Part shown: positions 54,084-62,413 of the stretch, in pieces | Layout: each line of letters begins with the position of its first letter | How positions within the stretch are numbered: the first letter of the stretch is position 1 | From: UBA1479 sp040221095 | GTDB taxonomy: Bacteria > Pseudomonadota > Alphaproteobacteria > Rhodospirillales > Casp-alpha2 | Length of the DNA: 64,000 nt | Assembly: GCA_040221095.1 (NCBI GenBank) | Contig: JAVJVP010000015.1 | Coordinates: forward strand, 124,001 to 188,000 | Direction of reading: 5' to 3' | The notes under the pieces: model-generated | The model's database searches: none | Told to the model about the DNA's origin: nothing | Seen by the model: the letters and a program-made list of their open reading frames with translations, nothing else | Program-made: the position numbers and the translations under genes

Positions 54084-55058
54084 TCATGCCGCTGCCCGGG
54101 CGGGGGCGTCCGTGCGCAGGGCCCAGCGCAGACGGGCCGAACGGGCGCGCGGATTGGACCGGGTTTCGGTCTGGCCCGGCTTGACCGTGCCGCGGGTGAT
54201 CAGGGTGAAGGTCGGCTTGTGTGTGCTGGCCGGCAGGTCCGGCAGATGGCGCGATGGGCGCGGCCCGGCGCCGGAGCGTTCGCGCAGGAATTCCTTGACC
54301 GCCCGGTCCTCCAGGGAATGGAAGGACACGACGGCGAGCCGCCCGCCCGGCGCCAACAGCGCCTCGGCCCCGGCAAGACCCCGGGTCAGCTCGCCCAGCT
54401 CGTCGTTGACGAAGATGCGCAGCGCCTGGAACGTGCGGGTCGCGGGATCGATGCCGTCTTTGGATTTCCGGACGACGCCGCGGATCAGGTCGGCCAGTTC
54501 CTCGGTGCGGGTGATCGGCGCCTTTTCGCGCAGCTCGACGATGGCGCGGGCGACGCGGCGCGACGCCCGTTCCTCGCCGTACTTATAGATAAGGTCGGCC
54601 AGTTCCTGTTCGGCCAGGGAATTGACCACGTCGGCGGCGGTCGCCATGTCGTGGCCGAGACGGCCGTCCGCATCCATGCGCATGTCGAGCGGCCCGTCGG
54701 CGCGGAACGAGAACCCGCGCGCCGGATCGTCCAACTGCATGGACGACACGCCGAGGTCGAGGGCCACGCCGTCGACCCGGTCCACCCCGACGGAAGACAG
54801 CAATTCGCGCATGTCGCCGAAGCGCCCGGCCAGCACCGTCAGGCGGCCGGGAAACTCCTGACCCAGGTCGGCGCCGATGCTTTGCGCCAAGGGGTCGCGG
54901 TCGATGCCCCAGACCGTGCAATCGGCGGCTTCCAAAAGCCCACGGGAATAGCCGCCGGCCCCGAAGGTTGCGTCCACGTAGACGCCGCCGTCCTTCGGCT
55001 CCAGAGCGGTCAGAACTTCGGCAAGCATGACCGGGGAGTGACGGGATTGATCAGCCAT
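54084..55058 (-). CDS. rsmH: 16S rRNA (cytosine-1402 N4)-methyltransferase
   Basis: A 324-residue SAM-dependent methyltransferase (MraW) that modifies C1402 in the ribosomal decoding centre. It begins SRHSPVMLAEVLTAL; motif I is DATFGAGGYSRG at about 29-40; then LDLGVSSMQLDDPARGFSF and VVSFHSLEDRAVKEF. Its start overlaps the mraZ coding end by eight bases, so translation is coupled. Confidence 0.97.
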   Translation of the reverse strand: MADQSRHSPVMLAEVLTALEPKDGGVYVDATFGAGGYSRGLLEAADCTVWGIDRDPLAQSIGADLGQEFPGRLTVLAGRFGDMRELLSSVGVDRVDGVALDLGVSSMQLDDPARGFSFRADGPLDMRMDADGRLGHDMATAADVVNSLAEQELADLIYKYGEERASRRVARAIVELREKAPITRTEELADLIRGVVRKSKDGIDPATRTFQALRIFVNDELGELTRGLAGAEALLAPGGRLAVVSFHSLEDRAVKEFLRERSGAGPRPSRHLPDLPASTHKPTFTLITRGTVKPGQTETRSNPRARSARLRWALRTDAPARAAA

Positions 55059-55551
55059 CGCCGTCCTCCCCGGCCGATGCGCCTGGCCGTTTCGGTAATT
55101 TCAATGTCATGCCGCGCGATTTGGCGCGCTCGAAGGCGCCGCCGCGCTGGGCTTCGTAGGCGGCGGGCTCCCACATCATCATGCGGGTGCCGCGGCCGAC
55201 GAACAGAACCTCGCCCTTGATGTTGGCGTAATCGCGCAGGTCGTCGGTCAGCACGATGCGGCCTTCCGGATCCATGGGCAGCTCGCGGGCGTTTTCCAGA
55301 ATCACGGCGGCCAAGTCGTCCTGGTCGTCGGAGAATACGTCGAGATTTTCCAGCCCTTCGGCAAGGCGCATCATGAAGGCCTCGTCACAGGCTTCGAGCG
55401 CCGGATACTTGAAGGACGGAAAGGCATACAGGCCGGAGAACGCCTCGGCGTCCGCCTGGGCACGGGACAGGGCCGCGCGGAAGGGCTTGGGTACGCTGAC
55501 CCGTCCCTTCTTGTCGATCCTGTTGACGTGCCGTCCGACCAGCAGCGCCAC
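55051..55551 (-). CDS. mraZ: MraZ transcriptional regulator
   Basis: A 166-residue member of the AbrB-like MraZ family, which binds repeats upstream of its own gene and controls the dcw cluster. The two DxxxR-type motifs are present: RIDKKGRVSVP near the N-terminus and MDPEGRIVLTDDL in the second half. The start is taken as a GTG at 55551, because AAGGGGG lies just upstream and homology begins VALLVGRHVNRID; the frame stays open further upstream without conserved sequence. An array of TGGG boxes lies about 230 bases upstream. Confidence 0.93.
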   Translation of the reverse strand: MALLVGRHVNRIDKKGRVSVPKPFRAALSRAQADAEAFSGLYAFPSFKYPALEACDEAFMMRLAEGLENLDVFSDDQDDLAAVILENARELPMDPEGRIVLTDDLRDYANIKGEVLFVGRGTRMMMWEPAAYEAQRGGAFERAKSRGMTLKLPKRPGASAGEDGDG

Positions 55552-55778
55552 CGCTACCCCCTTAGGGCTTCCACCCGATTCCCGCTCGGCGGGGATGATC
55601 ACGCCCAACTCCGGACGTCGTCCCCGCACCCGCTGCCGCCGGTCCTTATGACCGGAAGGAACCCCGCGATACCCTCCCGGAATTCCTCTGTGGCGCCGCC
55701 CCCGGCCCCGATAACCGCCCCGCCCGTTCGGGCAAGGTGCGGCTCGGCATCCGGAAACACTGCGCCATTCACGCACTT

Positions 55779-55853
55779 TGGGCATGTTTGGGATATCATG
55801 GGATAACATGGGCGTCAATGGAATTGGCCTGGGATTACATGGGCCTCGGCGGG
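55779..55853 (-). promoter_or_regulatory. mraZ: Array of TGGG (MraZ) boxes
   Basis: On the plus strand TGGG occurs at 55779, 55789, 55799, 55809, 55830 and 55840, with TGGA at 55819 and CGGG at 55850. The period is 10 bases with one 11-base step. MraZ is known to bind TGGG-type direct repeats with 5-base spacers, one helical turn apart. Here the repeats read CCCA in the direction of mraZ transcription. They overlap the candidate promoter, which fits autorepression of the dcw cluster. Confidence 0.78.
55790..55818 (-). promoter_or_regulatory. mraZ: Candidate mraZ/dcw promoter
   Basis: On the minus strand TTGACG (55813-55818) is followed by a 17-base spacer and TATCCC (55790-55795). The -35 is close to consensus, the -10 only partly. 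The promoter lies inside the TGGG array, so MraZ binding would block polymerase. Confidence 0.5.
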
Positions 55854-56055
55854 TCTTGGCCCGGCCGTTAACGAAGACGAAACCATGATTTTCCCCACTT
55901 CCCGCGCACAGGCGCGCCGCCGCCCCGGCCGCACGCCATGGGACCGAGGGCGAAAAAGTTCCGATGCGGGACGATTAAAGCCCCCGAAGCGGGCCTAATT
56001 TTGCGGGCATGGGGGCATTTTTGGGGCGGATCGGGGAATCCGGGTGGTTGGGAAG

Positions 56056-56470
<415 letters not shown>

Positions 56471-56474
56471 GCGG

Positions 56475-56502
56475 GTTATAGCCTATTGGCGGGAAATTGA
56501 AA
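56475..56502 (-). promoter_or_regulatory. rnpB: Likely rnpB promoter
   Basis: On the minus strand TTTCAA (56497-56502) is followed by 16 bases and TATAAC (56475-56480). The -10 ends six bases before the predicted 5' end of RNase P RNA, which is the expected spacing. Confidence 0.6.
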
Positions 56503-56517
56503 CTGGCTCCCTATTCC

Positions 56518-56603
56518 CGTCATGCCCGGACTTGATCCGGGCATCCACGCAACGATAGCGGCGTGGTAAAACGTGGATGGCCGGGTCACGCCCGGCCATG
56601 ACG
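56518..56603. repeat. Dispersed inverted-repeat element, copy 2
   Basis: Arms 56518-56549 (starting CGTCATGCCCGGAC) and 56572-56603 (ending CGGCCATGACG) are inverted relative to each other around a 22-base spacer. Sequence and layout match the element at 482-584, with a shorter spacer. It lies between ampD and rnpB, seven bases from the ampD stop, and could act as a transcription barrier. Confidence 0.8.
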
Positions 56604-56610
56604 GATTAGC

Positions 56611-57309
56611 TCAGGAAACGGCCTCGTCGCGTCGGGTCGCCTCGGCCAGCCCCAGCACCCGCCGCGCCGTCTCGGCGTCGATGCGGCCGGTGACGCGGTC
56701 CGGGCGGAAATGGCGCTGGAAGGCCTTCAGGGCCGCAGTGAAGTCGGTGACGTCGTAGCCGATTTCCTTGAGGGCATCAGCCAGCACGGGCTGGTCCATC
56801 ATCAGAGCGTCCGCCTCGCCCGGCCACAGGCCGATGCCCTTCCCCGCCAGGCGTTGCCAGGGGAACAGTTCGCCGGGATCGGTCTTGCGCGTCGGCGCCA
56901 CATCGGAATGGCCGACCACGTTGCGGGCCGGAATGGGGTGGCGGGTGAGGACGCCGAAGCATACGGCCTCCAACTCCCTGATCTGGGCCTCGGGAAATTC
57001 GCGGTAGCCCCAGTCGTGGCCCGGGTTGACCAGCTCGATCCCGATCGACCGGGCGTTGATGTCGGTCCTGCCCCGCCAATGGGCGACGCCCGCGTGCCAG
57101 GCGCGCATTTTCTCGTCCACCAGGCGGTGGACGGTGCCGTCCTCGTCGATCAGGTAATGGGCCGAGACCTCGGCCTTGGGATCCTTGAGCCGGTCCAGCG
57201 CCGCCGCCGCCGTTTCCATGCCCGTGTAGTGCAGCACCAGCATGTCCACGGTGAAGCCGGGGCCGCGGTCGTCGCAGTTGGGGCTGGGGTCGGTGATGAT
57301 CTCGGGCAT
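56611..57309 (-). CDS. ampD: N-acetylmuramoyl-L-alanine amidase (AmpD-type, with peptidoglycan-binding domain)
   Basis: A 232-residue Amidase_2 enzyme that cleaves anhydro-muropeptides during cell wall recycling. The zinc ligands are H27 (VLHYTG), H134 (VGHSD) and D144 (TRKTDPG). There is no signal peptide, so it is likely cytoplasmic like AmpD. The last 60 residues (ADALKEIGYDV onward) resemble a peptidoglycan-binding domain with an FQRHFRPDRVTGRID segment, as in the AmiD/larger AmpD forms. The start at 57309 has GGAGGGGGA upstream. It lies downstream of the J-domain gene. Confidence 0.9.
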   Translation of the reverse strand: MPEIITDPSPNCDDRGPGFTVDMLVLHYTGMETAAAALDRLKDPKAEVSAHYLIDEDGTVHRLVDEKMRAWHAGVAHWRGRTDINARSIGIELVNPGHDWGYREFPEAQIRELEAVCFGVLTRHPIPARNVVGHSDVAPTRKTDPGELFPWQRLAGKGIGLWPGEADALMMDQPVLADALKEIGYDVTDFTAALKAFQRHFRPDRVTGRIDAETARRVLGLAEATRRDEAVS

Positions 57310-57375
57310 GGGCGTTCCCCCTCCGCGGGCGGACGGGCCGCCCGCTTTGATTATACGCCACAGGTTGCTTATTTT

Positions 57376-57422
57376 GCGCAAATCGTCGTCGCAATCTGTT
57401 CCAGATTGCTCGGGATTTGCGC
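57376..57422. repeat. Nested palindrome between J-domain gene and ampD
   Basis: The outer arms GCGCAAATC (57376-57384) and GATTTGCGC (57414-57422) enclose an inner perfect hairpin, GCAATCTG (57391-57398) and CAGATTGC (57402-57409), with spacers of 6 and 4 bases. The structure touches the stop codon of the J-domain gene. On its strand no T-run follows, so it does not look like a normal terminator; TTATTTT precedes it on the other strand. Confidence 0.7.
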
Positions 57423-58177
57423 TAGAGCTTGCGCTCCTTCTTCACCTGGTCGTAGGCCGCGTTGATGGCCGCCATCTTGTCGTTGGCGAGGTCGATGAAT
57501 TCCTGGGGCATGCCGTCGGCCATCAGCTTGTCCGGATGGTTTTCGCGGATCAGCTGGCGATAGGCTTTCTTGATGTCGGCGTCCGAATCCGTGCGCTTCA
57601 CGCCGAGAATTTCATAAGGGTCGGCCTTCTTCGGCTCGCCCAAATGCATGGCCTTCAGGCGCTCGAACCCCTGGGGCGTGAAGCCGAAGATCAGGGCCGT
57701 GCGGCGCAGGAATTCCATCTCGCCGGGATGCACGGCGCCGTCGGCCTTGGCGATGTGGAACAGGGCGGCGAGCAATTCTTCCAAGACCGCCGGCTCGCGG
57801 GTGAACATCATGGCGATCTGTTCGGCATAGGGCTCGTAGCCGGTGGCGTCCTTGCGGGCCTCGTTGAACAGCTTGCCGACGGCGGCCTCGTCCTCGGGCG
57901 GGACATGGAACATGCGGCGGAAGGCAAGGATCTCGTCCTTGGAAACCGCGCCGTCCGATTTCGCCATCTTGGCGGCCAGCACGATGACGGCCTGGGTGAA
58001 GGCGACCTGGCGGGCCTCGTTCTGGGCATCCGCCCCCCCGGCGCCGGACAACAGGGCCTCGTCGCCTGCCTTCTTCTGGTCGTACATATGACCCGCGATG
58101 CCGCCGATGAGCGCACCCAGCGGCCCACCCATGGCGAACCCGGCAACCCCGCCGACGACTTTACCCCAAATGCTCAT
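57422..58177 (-). CDS. TerB and J-domain protein (DjlA-like co-chaperone)
   Basis: A 251-residue protein with a glycine-rich N-terminal hydrophobic segment (about 8-30) that may insert in the membrane, a TerB-like helical domain (about 55-175) and a C-terminal J domain beginning ADPYEILGVKRTDSDADIKKAY, with the HPD motif at 214-216. J domains stimulate DnaK. This layout matches DjlA. The start at 58177 is chosen as the family's N-terminus MSIWGKVVGG. Confidence 0.88.
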   Translation of the reverse strand: MSIWGKVVGGVAGFAMGGPLGALIGGIAGHMYDQKKAGDEALLSGAGGADAQNEARQVAFTQAVIVLAAKMAKSDGAVSKDEILAFRRMFHVPPEDEAAVGKLFNEARKDATGYEPYAEQIAMMFTREPAVLEELLAALFHIAKADGAVHPGEMEFLRRTALIFGFTPQGFERLKAMHLGEPKKADPYEILGVKRTDSDADIKKAYRQLIRENHPDKLMADGMPQEFIDLANDKMAAINAAYDQVKKERKL

Positions 58178-58247
58178 GGTCGATTGACTTCCCCCGCCCG
58201 TGGCGGCTTGTTGACGGCGCCGGCGGCGCGTTTCCTCGGGCCGCAAT

Positions 58248-58997
58248 TTAGGACGGTCCCAGCCGTCCCGCCAGGGGCAGTTTAATGGCAAGGTCCTTGG
58301 GGTCGATGCCGAAGGTCAGGCCCAGGATATTGACCTCGACCCCTTCCTCGATCCCGGCCATCACACCCAACAGCCCGAACAGGGAGACCTGATAGCCGGT
58401 GCCGCTCGGCGTTTTGGCGGCGAAGCCGCCGCCCGGAAGATAGTCCTTACCGATGGCCGTGGGTGGCAGGTCGAGAGCCAGTTCCGGCACGGCGCGGGCA
58501 ACATGGGCGGTGAAGGTGTTGGAATTGGGCCCGGGCCAGACCGTATAGGTCCTGGCATGGGGATAGGCGCGGGCCGCCGTATCGATGCGCCGGATCATGT
58601 CGTCGACGCCGGCCCCCCGCTTGTCCGCGATGATTTCCGGCTCGGCCCCGAACCAGCGCTGATCCGGTTCTTTCTCTGAAATCACCAGGGCTGATCCGCC
58701 GTGGCGCGCGCGCCAGCCGATGATCTCGTAAACCGTGAAGGCCGCCGCATCGGTCGGCTTGGCCGCGATCCAGGTATGGACGCCGAAAATGCCGCGCCAG
58801 GAAAACGCCCGCGCCGCATAGACCTGAACGACCGCTTCTTTGGTCACCACCGGGTCGGGCGCGATGCCCAGGGGTTCCCGGCTTGCCGTGCGCCAATCCG
58901 CCATGACGGTGTGCTTTCCGATGCCGGCGGCCGCGCCGATGACCAGAAGCACAAACAGCCCCTTCGCCACGGTCCGCAATAGTTTCGCTTTGAACAT
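58248..58997 (-). CDS. DUF3750 domain protein
   Basis: A 249-residue protein with an N-terminal membrane segment (about 11-30) and a conserved soluble part containing FSWRGIFGVHTWIAAKP, VYEIIGWRARHGG and TYTVWPGPNSNTF. These features match the DUF3750 family of alpha- and betaproteobacteria, whose function is unknown. The histidine, tryptophan and asparagine clusters could form an active site, but this is only a guess. The gene lies between the BASS transporter and the J-domain gene on the same strand. Confidence 0.75.
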   Translation of the reverse strand: MFKAKLLRTVAKGLFVLLVIGAAAGIGKHTVMADWRTASREPLGIAPDPVVTKEAVVQVYAARAFSWRGIFGVHTWIAAKPTDAAAFTVYEIIGWRARHGGSALVISEKEPDQRWFGAEPEIIADKRGAGVDDMIRRIDTAARAYPHARTYTVWPGPNSNTFTAHVARAVPELALDLPPTAIGKDYLPGGGFAAKTPSGTGYQVSLFGLLGVMAGIEEGVEVNILGLTFGIDPKDLAIKLPLAGRLGPS

Positions 58998-59027
58998 GAA
59001 TTCGGTCCGATTAATCCCTCGCCTTAT

Positions 59028-59990
59028 TTAGGCAGGCAGCAGCCGTTTTGCCAGTTGCCGCCATACCGCGGGCATCAGGTAGATGGGAAACTGGCCGACC
59101 ACGAAGTACAGCATGGTATCCGGATCGATGGCCGGCAGCAAAACCGCGATCAGGATCGCCAGGTTGCGGTTGCCCGAGGCAAAGGACGCCGACAGCACCT
59201 TGACCCGCCCCCAATCGCGGCCCATGGCCCGCCCGACAACGGCGAAGACCCCCGCCCCGGCCAACTGCAGGCCCGCGTAAACCGCGAAGCTGAGGATCGT
59301 CACGAAGATCACATGATCCGGATTGTCCCGGAACGCCTGCGGCACGCCCGCCATCAGCCCGGCGGCGAAGCCGACCAGCAGGATCACCGACACGCCGTGT
59401 AGGGGCTGGCGCCAGGCATCGATCCGCGCCCGGCCAAGGATTCGTTGCGCGATCACGGCGGCGGCGAAGGTCGAGACGACGAGGGCCGCCAGCCGCCCCA
59501 TGAGGTCGAACGTCGACAGGGGGATATCGACCAGGGCCGACGACACCACGGGCAGCGTCAACGGCACCAGGAAGGTTTCGGCGATCAGCACCAGCAAAAG
59601 GAACGCGCCGTCGAGCCCGATGACCATGCCGACGGCAGGCGTGGACATCAGCGGGCAGCTTGCCGCCGTCAACACCACGGCGGCGATCAGGCCCGGCGAC
59701 AGCCCCATATCCTTGACCAGCAGCCAGGTGACGACCGGCGTTACCGCCAACATCCAGACCAGCGTGATGCCCAATAGGAACGGCCGGCGGATGTGGCCCA
59801 TCACGTCGGCCCAATCGATATGGACCATGGACACGAACATCAGAACCCAGACCATTTCCGTCAGCCAAGGCTGCAGATGCACCGTCACGCCGGGAAAGGT
59901 AAGACCGGAAAACACCCCCACGGCCATCATGGTGGTGGCATGGCGGCCAAGGAAGGCGAGACCGGAGACGATCAGGGCGGCGAGGTTCAT
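59028..59990 (-). CDS. Bile acid:sodium symporter (BASS) family transporter
   Basis: A 320-residue integral membrane protein with about ten hydrophobic segments. The pattern LTAASCPLMSTPAVGMVIGLDGAF in helix 4 and SASFASGNRNLAILIAV in helix 9 recall the crossing helices of the BASS/arsenite-type fold that bind sodium. Members move organic anions such as keto acids, bile acids or vitamins. The ATG at 59990 is the family's usual start. The substrate is unknown; neighbouring oxidoreductases suggest an organic acid. Confidence 0.82.
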   Translation of the reverse strand: MNLAALIVSGLAFLGRHATTMMAVGVFSGLTFPGVTVHLQPWLTEMVWVLMFVSMVHIDWADVMGHIRRPFLLGITLVWMLAVTPVVTWLLVKDMGLSPGLIAAVVLTAASCPLMSTPAVGMVIGLDGAFLLLVLIAETFLVPLTLPVVSSALVDIPLSTFDLMGRLAALVVSTFAAAVIAQRILGRARIDAWRQPLHGVSVILLVGFAAGLMAGVPQAFRDNPDHVIFVTILSFAVYAGLQLAGAGVFAVVGRAMGRDWGRVKVLSASFASGNRNLAILIAVLLPAIDPDTMLYFVVGQFPIYLMPAVWRQLAKRLLPA

Positions 59991-60106
59991 TGGGTCGGTC
60001 CTGCGGTGGAACGGATGGCATCCGGGCACTTGCGCGGATGTCGATTATGGGGCAAACCGGAACGTATACAATCCGATCAAGAAATCCCAATCCCCAAGGA
60101 GCATCC

Positions 60107-61234
60107 ATGGCCGAACAGGTTGATACGGTAGTCATCGGCGCGGGCGTCGTGGGCCTGGCCTGCGCGCGCACCCTGGCCCAGGCCGGTCGCGACGTCATCC
60201 TGCTGGAAAAAGCCGACGACATCGGCACCGGCACCAGTTCCCGCAATTCCGAGGTCATCCACGGCGGCATCTACTATGCCAAGGACTCGCTGAAGGCGCT
60301 GTGCTGCGTCGAAGGCAAGGAGATGCTCTACGAATACTGCGCAAGCCACGGGGTCGAGCATAATCGTATTGGAAAAATCATCGTCGCCATCACCGAGGAC
60401 GAGGTGGTGAAGCTGGAGGAACTGAAGGCCAAGGGCGAAGCCAACGGCGTTCATGACCTGACCTGGCTGGACGCCAAGCAGATGAAAGAGGCCGAGCCCA
60501 ACGTGACGGCGGCGGCCGGCCTGTTGTCGCCGTCGACCGGGATCATCGAAAGCCACGGCTACATGCTGTCCCTGCAGGGCGAATTGGAAGATCGGGGCGG
60601 CATGATCGCCTTCAACACCCCCGTGGACGGCGGCGAGGTCCTGGCCGACGGGCGCATCCGCATCCGCGCCGGCGGCGACGCGCCCATGGAATTGGACTGC
60701 TCCCTGGTGGTCAACGCGGGCGGGCTGTATGCCCAGCACATCGCCCGCGCCATCGACGGCATCCCGGCCGACAGCATCCCCGGCAGCTTCTACGCCAAGG
60801 GCCATTACTTCACGATCGCGGGCAAAAGCCCCTTCAACCACCTGATCTATCCGGCCCCCGTGCCGGGCGGGCTCGGCACCCATTCGACGCTTGATCTCGG
60901 CGGCGGCACCAAGTTCGGGCCGGACGTGGAATGGCTCGACGTCAGCCATCCGGACCAGATCGACTACAAGGTCGATGAAAGCCGGGTCGAAAGCTTCTAC
61001 GGCGCGATCCGCCGCTACTGGCCGGGCCTGGCCGACGGCGCCCTGTCGCCGGGCTATACCGGCGTGCGGCCCAAGCTGACCAACAGCAACGACAAATACG
61101 CCGCCGATTTCGTCATCCAGGGTGCCGACGTGCACGGGCTGGCCAACTACGTCGGCCTGTACGGCATCGAAAGCCCGGGTCTGACCTCGTCGCTCGCGAT
61201 CGCCAAGCGGGTCGCCGGTCTTGTGGAAAGCTGA
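60107..61234 (+). CDS. FAD-dependent oxidoreductase, L-2-hydroxyglutarate dehydrogenase-like
   Basis: A 375-residue flavoprotein of the DAO/LhgO family. The dinucleotide-binding motif GAGVVGLACA is at 11-20, followed by EVIHGGIYYAKDSLKA, in which HGGIYY is typical of L-2-hydroxyglutarate oxidase/dehydrogenase. The C-terminal GIESPGLTSSLAIA segment closes the FAD site. It would oxidise a 2-hydroxy acid and pass electrons to quinone. AAGGAG precedes the ATG at 60107. It is divergent from the BASS transporter, which could import its substrate. Confidence 0.85.
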   Translation: MAEQVDTVVIGAGVVGLACARTLAQAGRDVILLEKADDIGTGTSSRNSEVIHGGIYYAKDSLKALCCVEGKEMLYEYCASHGVEHNRIGKIIVAITEDEVVKLEELKAKGEANGVHDLTWLDAKQMKEAEPNVTAAAGLLSPSTGIIESHGYMLSLQGELEDRGGMIAFNTPVDGGEVLADGRIRIRAGGDAPMELDCSLVVNAGGLYAQHIARAIDGIPADSIPGSFYAKGHYFTIAGKSPFNHLIYPAPVPGGLGTHSTLDLGGGTKFGPDVEWLDVSHPDQIDYKVDESRVESFYGAIRRYWPGLADGALSPGYTGVRPKLTNSNDKYAADFVIQGADVHGLANYVGLYGIESPGLTSSLAIAKRVAGLVES

Positions 61235-61249
61235 CGGCGCGACGCCCGC

Positions 61250-62293
61250 CTATTCCGCGGCGACGCCCCGACCGAAGATCTGCGCGAACCGTTCGGTATA
61301 ACGATCCCAGACGCCCGGGTTCTTCAGGCGCGGCGGTTTTTCGCCCCGCAGGATCGTGACCCATTGCTCGGCTGCCGCCTTGGCCATGTTGTAGTTGCAT
61401 TCGTAGGTCACGCCCGCGTTGTGGGGTGACAGCAGCACGTTGTCGAATTCGACAAACCGGTTATCCGCATTGCCCGTGGGTTCGATATCGAACACGTCGA
61501 GCCCGGCCCCCTGGATGCGTTTCTCACGCAGCGCCGCGACCAGTGCGTCTTCGTCCGCGATGCCGCCCCGCGCCGTGGTGATGAAATAGGCCTTCGGCTT
61601 CATGAAGCCGAAGGCGCGGGCATCGACCATGCCGCGGGTCTCTTCGGTCAGCGGGCAGTTGATGGAAACGATGTCGGCTTCCCGGCACAGGGTTTCGAAA
61701 TCGACCTTTTCCGCCCCGCGGTCGGCGAAATCGGCATCGCTGATATAGGGGTCGTAGGCAATCGCCTTGGCGCCGAACACCTTCACATAGCCGGCGACCA
61801 GCCGGCCGATATTGCCCAGGCCGATAATGCCGATCGTCTTGCCGGTCAATTCCGAGCCAATGAAGTTCTGGCGGTCGATCTTCGGGTTGGCGCGGATGGC
61901 CTTGTCGGTCTGCGCGATCTGCTTGCTGAGCGTCAGCGCCAGGCCCAGAACATGCTGCGCCACGGACACGGAATTGGCGCCCGAATTGTTGACCACCATG
62001 ATGCCCAACTCGTTACACGCGTCGACGTCGATCATGTCGTAACCGGCGCCGGTCGAAGACACGGCCAGCAGGTTGGGGCAGCGTTCCAGGAATTCCCGGT
62101 TCGGATACCAGGCTTTCGGGGTTTCGTTGGTCGGCATGAACTGAATGCCGTGCACCTGGGCCAGCTGGTTCCAATTGTGATCGGCATCGTCTTCGAAGGC
62201 GATGCGCAGGGGCGTGATCTCCGGCGCGGCGGCCAGGATGTCCATGGCGATGGGATCGACGAATTTGTTGAAATAGGCAAGAGTGCGCGACAT
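61250..62293 (-). CDS. D-2-hydroxyacid dehydrogenase (NAD-dependent)
   Basis: A 347-residue enzyme interconverting a 2-hydroxy acid and a 2-keto acid. The NAD loop GLGNIG is at 158-163 and the catalytic triad is R242 (TTARGG), E271 (DIEPTG) and H291 (SPHNAG). The substrate is not clear from the active-site loops; phosphoglycerate, glycerate and hydroxyphenylpyruvate enzymes all share these motifs. It is convergent with the flavoprotein and divergent from the oxoprolinase gene. The start at 62293 matches the family. Confidence 0.87.
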   Translation of the reverse strand: MSRTLAYFNKFVDPIAMDILAAAPEITPLRIAFEDDADHNWNQLAQVHGIQFMPTNETPKAWYPNREFLERCPNLLAVSSTGAGYDMIDVDACNELGIMVVNNSGANSVSVAQHVLGLALTLSKQIAQTDKAIRANPKIDRQNFIGSELTGKTIGIIGLGNIGRLVAGYVKVFGAKAIAYDPYISDADFADRGAEKVDFETLCREADIVSINCPLTEETRGMVDARAFGFMKPKAYFITTARGGIADEDALVAALREKRIQGAGLDVFDIEPTGNADNRFVEFDNVLLSPHNAGVTYECNYNMAKAAAEQWVTILRGEKPPRLKNPGVWDRYTERFAQIFGRGVAAE

Positions 62294-62413
62294 GGGGCAG
62301 GATGTCCTCTGGGCTTGTGTTTTTGCTTGTGAGGCTGTTCTATCCGGTCTGTCATAAAGCCGACAAGAAAAACCGGGGCCTTCGGGGGCTTGAGAGGACC
62401 GGCAACCGACCAA

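Noticed and set aside
55552..55818. An 89-codon extension upstream of mraZ from an ATG at 55818.
   Set aside because: The extension is Arg/Gly-rich without conserved sequence and would begin inside the operator. The GTG at 55551 has a strong site and matches MraZ N-termini.
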